From contig OX463787.1 in NCBI GenBank assembly GCA_949825025.1, positions 19,625,482 to 19,689,481 on the forward strand: a DNA stretch of 64,000 bases. The letters run 5' to 3'. Origin of the DNA: Siphlonurus alternatus. Taxonomy: Eukaryota; Arthropoda; Insecta; Ephemeroptera; Siphlonuridae. Below the pieces are notes generated by a model. That model saw nothing but the letters and a program-made list of their open reading frames with translations. It did no database searches and was not told the DNA's origin. Both the position numbers and the translations under genes were made by a program. Below are positions 56,255 through 64,000 of this stretch, one piece after another (position 1 is the first letter of the stretch; each line of letters opens with the position of its first letter).

Positions 56255-57646
56255 TTAAGTTTTTTTTTTGTTGGGCAATTTGGTGGAGATACTGTTTAGT
56301 GTACTGGCACGGAGCCGTGATCTCACAGGGGAAGATTGTGTATCTTCCTGAGAATTTTTAATGGGGGATTTCAATTGAGATGCCAGATTAAAATTATCAA
56401 CATTTGAACTCAAAACATTATCATTAATAGTATCATTTTTACTAATAATGGATGGTGAGACAACAGATGAAATTTCATTAATTGATTTTTCTGAATTAAT
56501 TGCACTTTTCTTAGCAGCGGTTTCATCATTTTTTAATAGATCATTTGTAAATTGGAATTTATTATCTAAAATCGTTAGTAAAAAAGCTTTGAGTCTTGGA
56601 TGTAATGAGTTCAGATCTATAATATCTTGATTCAATTCAAGAGAACATACAGGATCTGGTAAGGGTGGTCCTGATTCAGGCAAACTATTGTTTACCAAAA
56701 CAAGACTTGACTCCTCACTCGGGGCAATACCGTCGTTCGCCGGAGCGAGGCCTGACTCCTCGCCCGGGGTGGTACCGTCGTTCACCGAAACGAGGCCTGA
56801 CTCCTCGCCCGGGGTGGTACCGTCGTTCACCGAAGCGAGGCCTGACTCCTCGCCCGGGGTGGTACCGTCGTTCACCGGAGCAAGGCCTGACTCCTCGCCC
56901 GGGGTGGTACCGTCGTTCACCGAAGCGAGGCCTGACTCCTCGCCCGGGGTGGTACCGTCGTTCACCGAAACGAGGCCTGACTCCTCGCCCGGGGTGGTAC
57001 CGTCGTTCACCGAAGCGAGGCCTGACTCCTCGCCCGGGGTGGTACCGTCGTTCACCGAAGCGAGGCCTGACTCCTCGCCCGGGGTGGTACCGTCGTTCAC
57101 CTGAGCGAGGCCTGACTTCTCGCCCCGGGTATTAGACATCTGCTCCTTCGTGGCTGGCACTGGCAGTCCCTCCACCCTCACTATGTCAGGCGTGACAATT
57201 GAGGGGCGGGTACTCTCTCGCAAGGTAGAGGTCTGGCATTGCCCGGAACTTACAAGGACCGCCAGGTTATTAGAAGGAGGGGCCCTAGCGGTAATGACGT
57301 TTGCTAGAGTAGATTGGGCTGATTCCTCAAAGAGTTCTTTAACAGCTGTTTCATCATCATTACTTGCAACTTTCTTTGCTAATGTCTTCCATCCATAATA
57401 AGCAACAATTTCAATGTCAAGATCTTTGAACACTGAAATAATGTCTTGTTTTATAGTAGACCAGTTGAAACCGTCTCTGCCACATGCTAAACGAGGAATT
57501 GCGAGTTTTTTTATACTTAAAATCTCACAGATATTTCTTAAATTTTTTAATGCAAGTAGTATATTTGAGTGGTCAGGATAGCTGTTATGGACAGATTTAG
57601 TAACTAAGTAGAAAATAAAACTGTCATCTGAAGATAAATATATATT
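56255..57646 (-). CDS. LINE ORF1, 5'-partial: TARG1-like macro domain plus repeat linker
   Basis: The frame is open from the truncation point; an internal ATG lies at 57433. Codons 1-88 (57383-57646) resemble the C-terminal half of TARG1/OARD1 macro domains: FYLVTK, then a helix, IPRLACGRDGFNW, and a terminal strand IEIVAYYG. In human TARG1 the catalytic residues are Lys84 and Asp125; the equivalents here are the Lys at codon 17 (57596-57598) and the Asp at codon 58 (57473-57475). This family removes ADP-ribose from glutamate. A roughly 60-residue linker, ten 15-residue GEESGLASVNDGTTP-type repeats, and a Ser/Asn/Lys-rich tail follow. The N-terminal half of the domain is lost by truncation, so this copy cannot be active. 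No RRM, PHD or CCHC is visible. Confidence 0.82.
   Translation of the reverse strand, partial: NIYLSSDDSFIFYLVTKSVHNSYPDHSNILLALKNLRNICEILSIKKLAIPRLACGRDGFNWSTIKQDIISVFKDLDIEIVAYYGWKTLAKKVASNDDETAVKELFEESAQSTLANVITARAPPSNNLAVLVSSGQCQTSTLRESTRPSIVTPDIVRVEGLPVPATKEQMSNTRGEKSGLAQVNDGTTPGEESGLASVNDGTTPGEESGLASVNDGTTPGEESGLVSVNDGTTPGEESGLASVNDGTTPGEESGLAPVNDGTTPGEESGLASVNDGTTPGEESGLVSVNDGTTPGEESGLAPANDGIAPSEESSLVLVNNSLPESGPPLPDPVCSLELNQDIIDLNSLHPRLKAFLLTILDNKFQFTNDLLKNDETAAKKSAINSEKSINEISSVVSPSIISKNDTINDNVLSSNVDNFNLASQLKSPIKNSQEDTQSSPVRSRLRASTLNSISTKLPNKKKT
56260..56269 (-). promoter_or_regulatory. A10 run at the ORF1/ORF2 overlap, candidate slippage site
   Basis: Ten A on the minus strand, immediately before the ORF1 stop (56255-56257) and within the 41-nt overlap with ORF2. 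A net change of one base in this run joins the two frames. Confidence 0.5.
56685..57125. repeat. 45-bp coding minisatellite in LINE ORF1
   Basis: About ten units: nine near-identical and one degenerate at the 3' end. The GC content is far above the surroundings. The 45-bp period keeps frame, and the array is open in antisense frames too, giving spurious 138- and 156-codon ORFs. Confidence 0.95.
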
Positions 57647-58744
57647 AGATATATTAGCACTGGAACTGTGTAGTCATGGATCCTTCACTCTCCTTTGTTT
57701 TTAAATATTATTCAACATGAATAATTATAAAAATTAATATTATTATTAATGCATAGATCATATTTTAATTATTAATTGATAAGTTATCTAAAATCACGTT
57801 GGTGATACATAATTTATTATGCAATATTTATATATTTCTGAAATACATAGCGTAATAAATTAATTCTCCTTATATATTAATTAAATATATTTTAAACGGA
57901 GTCTGTAAATTGCTAAATCACCCAAATCCACCTTCATAAATCCCTAAATCCGCTAAATCTCTAAATCCCCCAACATCAACGTGACCTCGAAACGTTACCT
58001 CCGCGAGGTCATCGCCCTGAAGACCTCACTTGTCCGGTGAGTTGAGTTCTTTAGTTACAAATAATTTATAATAGACAATAATGGTTGCGTTTTTTTATTT
58101 CATATATTAGAAAATATACATAAAATTGTGCTTTTCTGAATATTTTAAGATTTTTTGGAGTGCGGAAACTAATTAAAAACAAAATAAAAATATCTGAATC
58201 AAGATGGTACACGTGATTGGACAACCATGACATCATCAACAGCCAATCACAACGCAATAAAATGAGTAATACTTACATCACGATTGTCCGATAGGTAATA
58301 CCACCCTATAATTCTTATAATTTTGATATTTATTTAAATTAAGTTCCCGCACTCCAAAAAATATTAAAAAATTCAGAAAAACACAACTTTACGTATATTT
58401 TTTAGTATAAAATTAAAAAATGCAATTATCACCGTCTATTGCATTACAAACATAACGTTTATAAATGTCCTTTTGTTCTCTCAATGCAGGGACAACGTTA
58501 ACTTGGCTGGTTTGTGGCTAAAAACTCGACGTCCTTACTGTTCCTGATGCCACCATGTATCAACTGAGATAGTTTGTCTACTTACCTCATTACCTCATTT
58601 TTCACCGGTACTGTTCGCTAAACCTTATCATCCGTCTCGTTAATTCAATTTGGTTAGGTGAGTTGCCTTTTTTTATATAAATGTTTGATGATCTACATTA
58701 TTATTAAATTAAACAAAATGTAATAAAGTAATGAATGTGATAAA

Positions 58745-60104
58745 GTATCGACCTTCAAAATTTTTATGGTAGAAATAGATAAAAGGTTTAAAATTATGCT
58801 ATTACTGTGATATTTTTTTAGATTTGTTAGAGTTCGGGAACTATTTTTAAAAAATTATTGAAAGTATATAAAAGTGATGTCTCTTGACGTCTCTCCTAAT
58901 AAAAGGATGCGTCCTAAAAGGAGCGTGGGTTAAAAACCAACCTTATATGCAAAAATTTTTAACAATATTTCTCGGACCTTTACAATTCTTCGAAAAACCA
59001 GAGTGGCCTAACTTTGCACCCTCTATCCATTTCTGCAATAAAAAGTTTGAGGTCGATACTATTGTGTTCTCCACTGTAGCACCATTGGTCAGCAGTCACG
59101 TCTGGACTGGCCGCAACTCTCGGTGTGCTCAAGTCGAGAACCACGTGACGTCATCAACGTGGCAGTGACATCACAGCTCGATCGTCGGTCTCGTGGCATC
59201 TTCATCGTGCAGGCAATAAAGGTATGATAAAAGTAGCAGTACCTCCAGTGATTTGCAACTAAAATATTAACATACCGATCTTTTTTTTAATATTGTATTA
59301 TTTTTTTATATTAATCGTATTTTTTTTATCAGAAATTTAAAAGAATTATAATATCTTTGGAGGTTCTTTCCGCTTTTTTTTATAAATATTATAAAAAAAT
59401 AATATTCGATCATACTTTGCATTGTTACGTTGCATAATAATTTTGATATTATCTTTGTATTATATGATGTTAAAGGAAAATAAGCAAAAGAGTGTGGACC
59501 TCAAAATTTTTTATTGCAAAATAGGATGAGGGTTCAAAAATAAAGCACTCTTAATTTATTTATTTAATTTTTTAGAGCTTGGAAAGTATTGCTAAAATAT
59601 TTTACCGAGGTCCGAGGTTGGGTTTGAACCCATGTCCCTTTTAGGTCCTATCCTAAGGCAACAATTTCTTTGTATTTTCAATATTTTTGTTAAAAACAGT
59701 TCCTACACACTAAAAAATCTGAATAAAATCATAGACGCATTATTTTAACCCCACTATCCATTTTTGCAATAAAATATTTGAGTTCAATACTCCATTTTAA
59801 AACACATCGAATAAATATTAATTTAACTGTTGTTTTTAGGACTGACTGTGGACTCCACACACAGGCTGTCAGGACGAGGAAACACCCCACGTGACACCAC
59901 GAGGTGCGCTCCGTGGTCGCTACATGACTCAGCATGTCCTCGTCAGGTAGGGATCATAATGTTTAGTCTGTCCAGGATAGGTTGATCTGACGTCACAATC
60001 TTTTGTCCTCCAATACAATCTTAATGGGAGGGTCAAGTGATTTAAGACCTACTGTATCTTAGATAGACTATACGATTCCAGAGACACTATAGAGATCTCC
60101 GTGT
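58745..60104. other. Segment C counterpart of 6366-8079
   Basis: Includes the gamma foldback copy and the empty TTAA site at 59470-59473. No gene; the small ORFs are conserved with A only through duplication. Confidence 0.5.
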
Positions 60105-60836
60105 AATATGAGTGGGAATTTGAAGAACCTTGAAGTTATTTCCACCGGAATTACGAGTGACCAAACCACTGTCGACCAGTCACCATTGATTTCATCATCA
60201 GTGACGTAATCCGAGCTGGCCAATCGCCGCGTGATTACAAAATCGCCAATTAGGTTCTTGCATGTCATTTGTTTTTTTAGATCAATCTAAAGAGTGATTT
60301 GAAAAATACACGTGTGAATTTTAAGCCAATTTTTTTAGTACTTCATCATACCTAAAATAAAGATTAAAAGAGATCACGTGATCTGGAGGCGCCTTCCACA
60401 ACGCTTATGACGTCATTACATTCTTTGGTTCTACTATACAACACTTGCCTTGTTGCTTGTATATGAAACTATTTTATTTTTTTCCATAACAACGTGATTT
60501 TTTACAAGTGTTAAATAGCTAAACCAAAGAATGTAATGACGTCATAGGCGTTGTGAATGGTGCCTCCAGGTCACGTGACCTCTTTGATTCTCTATTTTAG
60601 GTACGATGCATTGCAGTGTTAAAACAAGTAGCATAAAGTTCACACGTGTATTTTTTAACATCTCTCGATTCAGCTACTTATAAAAAAATTACATGCAGGA
60701 ACCTAATTGGCTATCTCGGATGACATCACTGAACTGAAACTAACGGTGATTGGTCGATCGAAGTGTGACCACTCGTAATTCCAGTGGAACTAAATTCAAT
60801 GTTCTTCAAATTTCTACCCATAAGACAAGGATGTCT
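60105..60836. mobile_element. Large foldback family beta-prime, segment C
   Basis: Counterpart of 8080-8812, with the same arms and central loop. Confidence 0.75.
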
Positions 60837-60921
60837 GTAACATATAATTTCTCTGTTATAATTCCTCGTGGACGTGGAGAAATTGATATGGGGATTAATG
60901 CAATGCTAGTTAAATAATACA

Positions 60922-60925
60922 ATAT
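60922..60925. other. Empty target site of the LTR retroelement
   Basis: AATACAATATGGAAGCTAC (60916-60934) joins the sequences that flank the LTR element in segment A, with a single ATAT. Confidence 0.95.
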
Positions 60926-61983
60926 GGAAGCTACATTAGCCCCAAATTAAAATCTACAAATTAGGGAGAAACTTTTCTTATTGTTTGTACGGCTTTGTCA
61001 TACACTTCGAGCAGGCCTGAGTGTTAGCAATGCTTTAATTGTGCGTCACTTGCATTGTAAATATAATTTTGTAAGAATTTGAATATATTGTATATCTGTT
61101 AGCGTCATAATTATATTTCATTGTTATGTTTTTTAATTATAATTATTCAATTGGGCTAAATATTATGGTAAATAAACATATAATTCAATAGAATTAAATT
61201 TAGAATTGTCATTTTATGCTACTTATTATTAATTGCATGTTTTTCCCTCCTAGAATTTGTCTACCATGATTGATCGACCGCTTAAGAGGCCGACCCTCGA
61301 CTTGCGAGAGAAAGACTCCTCATCGGTCAAAGACCCCACGTCACCACGTTCCGACCTGCAAGGAACACACGTGTCTTCTCCAGGTGGGAATATTGTACAC
61401 TTCTGGGCTGGCTGAATGTTATCTCTGCTCGGGTTATGCATTAAGATGCATTTCAATGGAACGATGTCACGCGAGGTTTGGCGGGGCGAGAAAAGTGCAC
61501 TTGTAGTGAATCCGTGTGGCGGCCATATTGGCAAGGATAAATCACAGTGCTATTAAATCGTTGCGGAAAAGCGATTTCTTCTCGTTAATTTCATACGATT
61601 TTTCTGCAAGTGCGTTTTTCTCGTCCCGCCATGCCTCACGCGCAACATTGCTCTATGGAAGAGCGGTTTTACTCTCACTTTCTCCGCCATCTTATAGCCT
61701 CTGCATTTTAATGTATTATGAAGTATTGAGTTTGACGAAATTTCACGATGGCAGGAGACGTTTGAATTATCATAAATTACATCTGCTACAACTGTCAGTT
61801 TTGAACGCAATTATTAATTTTTTAATTTCTAGCATTTCTCTAAGAAGGAATGAATCAATTGAAAAATACAGATTTTTAATTAGTTTGAATGAAACTTCGC
61901 GTGGAAATATATCATTTGATTTTTTTCTGTACTGAATACCATTAGTTCACAATTCACGAAAACAAACGTTAACGAAAATCTTA

Positions 61984-62192
61984 GGCCGGTCGCAGACAGG
62001 ATCACATGATTTCGCTATTTCTACGATCGTAAGCTTACGATTGTACGTTTCTCATTTAGAACCGGTTCTAAATTTCTTATCATACGCCAGCATACGATAC
62101 GAAGCTGTGTGTGCGCTCACAGCTGATCGCATAGCTTCTTATTTTTTTTTATCATTCGCTGTGAAATCATGCGACTCTGTCTGCGACCGGCC
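61984..62192. mobile_element. PIF/Harbinger-type MITE, segment C copy
   Basis: Same as 25593-25804; TTA at 61981-61983 and 62193-62195. The right end (GTCTGCGACCGGCC) is here a better match to the left end than in segment A. Confidence 0.78.
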
Positions 62193-62365
62193 TTATAGTC
62201 CTGCAACATGCGACACTTTTGTGCTAAAACAGTTGCCTATATACATTATACAGTGAAACTTATCTCATGACGACACACGTCCCATCATACACTTCTCGAC
62301 ATCCCGAACGTTACGTCTGCTCTCATTACACCCCGCCATGTTACTTGTAACTTGTCAACACTCAC

Positions 62366-62474
62366 TACGTTCACATGACGGTGTTTAATACGGATCCGTT
62401 GACGACGGATAATGTTATTCTTATGGAGCATCGTCAACGAATACGTATTATAAACATCGTCATTTGAAGGAAGT
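62366..62474. repeat. Palindromic cassette, segment C copy
   Basis: Counterpart of 25966-26075. Confidence 0.6.
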
Positions 62475-63558
62475 AGAGGAGTCTTGCAAACAAACATTTT
62501 TGTATTCAGTTTGCGGACTACGGCCATTAAAGAAAACATTTGTTTGAATTATAAGGGATTAATGTGAAGCAAAATCTATTTCAAAGGAAAAACGTTCTTA
62601 TTTTTTATTGCAAATTTTTATACAAGATCTAGTGATAATTTTTGTTCCAATATTTTAATCCCTAGTTGAAAAATTTCGTCTTCAACTCATCCTTTACACG
62701 TCGATAACTAATCTTTTTACCTTTAAAACACATCTTATTTCCTCTTCGCTCAAAGTGAGGATGAAATGAAGATAATATTTCTAACATTTTATGCTCAAGG
62801 TAAAAAGACGTAATCTCGTCTTTTCCCCTCTTCATTCCTCTAAAATGGTGCAAACTAGGATTATAACCAAAGACGAGACGAGAGTTTAATAGCTAATAAA
62901 AGATAAAATTTATTTCAACGCACCACCGGCCCTTTTAATCGAACTGCAAGTCGCTGATTCTTTTATAATTTTTTTCACTGAATAAAAGGGAAACATTTTA
63001 CAGGACTATGACGTCAGCGCAACTTTAATCTCGATTTTGTGTGTTTCAAAGCTAGTATGAAATATTCACATGCAACGCTCTTAATTACAATAATCGCTAT
63101 ATTTGACCACGGATGTATACATGACGTTAAACACATGTTAATTCAAAATTCAAGTGGCAAAAATGTCCCCCCCCCCCTTTTTCAGTAAAAAATATCAACT
63201 TTCATCCTATTTTCTCTTTGCTGGAACGTTCGGCTTTGTCATACACTTCGAGGCAGCCTGAATGTCACCACTGCTGTCCTTGTGGGTCTCTCACCTTATC
63301 AATATAAATATTTAACCGTTTGAACGACAAAATTTAATATAAAAAAATACAACCTCCATAAATATGAATGAATGATGTAACTTTTATTTTGCTTGGAATT
63401 TTTCGTTATTAGTGCATGAAAAATGGCAATCAAAACAAACAAATCGTGCATTTTTAGTTAGGAAACAAATTCATAATATATAATTTTAATGTATTTACGT
63501 ATAATTGAAGAGAAATTAAATGGGATTCACTCATTTTATACATTAGAATATTAAATTT

Positions 63559-64000
63559 GGATTTTTATGAGCGACAACGGCGATGCGGCGCGATTTTGAC
63601 GCAAAAGCTTTGAAATCCAATGAGGCGAGCGAATTCGCCCTATATATTTCGTTAATAGTAAGCATTTTTATTTTATTCGCCAAATATGACCAGCAATGGA
63701 TACTACAGCAAGTGCGCATTAATCGCGTCACAGGCTGGAAATCACTCATGAAAATCCACCTTAATACTGTATATTTGGTATTGAGATTCCTAATTCATTA
63801 AATCTCATTTTTCTTTTTAAATTTTGAATTAACTATCCTAAAATATAAATGAAGCATAATGATTCACTACAGCCAAATTAATTTTAATTTCTTCCTCCTA
63901 GCACTCGTCTGTCCACCCTCACGATCGCTCGAGAGGTCGCCCCACCAGACACGTGGTGGACAATTTACGAAGCCCCCAGCAAAGACTCCTCGCCGGTCAG
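63559..64000. repeat. Left arm of the long-TIR element, cut by the window end
   Basis: Counterpart of 27158-27598: the arm at 63559-63746, then the start of cassette b. The partner arm lies outside the window. Confidence 0.6.

Larger units (their letters stand above)
52818..57647 (-). mobile_element. 5'-truncated LINE encoding a macro domain, in segment C only
   Basis: 4830 bp between GATAT copies at 52813-52817 and 57648-57652. Removing the insert and one GATAT restores an alignment to segment A (5281-5300) with two substitutions and no gap. The 3' tail is an AAAT/AAATA run (52818-52850). On the minus strand it carries a partial ORF1, then ORF2. The 5' truncation falls inside ORF1, so the copy is probably inactive. 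Confidence 0.93.
47697..64000. repeat. Paralogous segment C (most complete copy)
   Basis: It covers sequence homologous to both B (left) and A (right), and runs off the window end. It is interrupted only by the LINE at 52818-57647 among large inserts. It retains the empty sites for the LTR element (60922-60925), the TTAA MITE (59470-59473), the CACTG element (48860-48861) and, diverged, the hAT MITE (about 47795). Confidence 0.9.

Noticed and set aside
56665..57135. 156- and 138-codon Arg/Pro/Ser-rich plus-strand ORFs
   Set aside because: Frames created by the 45-bp minisatellite of ORF1; perfectly periodic and antisense to the real ORF.

Overview
The window reads as AT-rich nuclear DNA of an arthropod, probably an insect. 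It is built almost entirely of transposable elements nested inside an older segmental duplication, and I see no host gene with a convincing coding structure. The insect assignment rests on an env-bearing Ty3/gypsy element of errantivirus type, LINEs of the Jockey/CR1 group, and many hAT, piggyBac, PIF/Harbinger and foldback elements. It is an inference; the species cannot be read from the sequence.

Layout. 1-1423: two foldback or hAT-like non-autonomous elements. 1424-27600: paralogous segment A, interrupted at 8902-24526 by a complete 15.6 kb minus-strand LTR retroelement. 27600-37490: a mosaic of related inverted-repeat elements. 37490-42397: segment B, a shorter paralogue interrupted by a hAT-type MITE, a LINE fragment and a CACTG-ended element. 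42398-44040: sparse. 44040-47346: a 5'-truncated plus-strand LINE. 47697-64000: segment C, the most complete paralogue, interrupted at 52818-57647 by a 5'-truncated minus-strand LINE. Segments A, B and C act as internal controls: for five insertions one paralogue is filled and another is empty, which fixes boundaries and, in most cases, the target-site duplication.

The LTR element has 692-bp LTRs differing at one position, an ATAT target duplication, and five long intact ORFs in the order gag, pol, env, ORF4, ORF5. Gag carries a CCHC knuckle. Pol has protease, RT, RNase H and integrase with catalytic residues present. Env has a furin-type site, a hydrophobic fusion-peptide-like segment and a C-terminal membrane anchor. 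ORF4 (168 aa) and ORF5 (636 aa) lie between env and the 3' LTR, where simple gypsy/errantivirus elements have nothing. ORF5 looks like an activator-type protein: N-terminal domain, long Pro-rich linker and acidic C-terminus.

The segment C LINE has an unusual first ORF. Its 5' end, open to the truncation point, encodes the C-terminal half of a macro domain closely resembling TARG1/OARD1 ADP-ribosyl-glutamate hydrolases, with the positions equivalent to the catalytic Lys and Asp retained. A 45-bp minisatellite-encoded linker follows. ORF1 and the endonuclease/RT ORF overlap in different frames at a run of ten A, and ORF2 has no ATG before its endonuclease domain. The macro-domain LINE and the five-gene retroelement are the best candidates here for undescribed biology.
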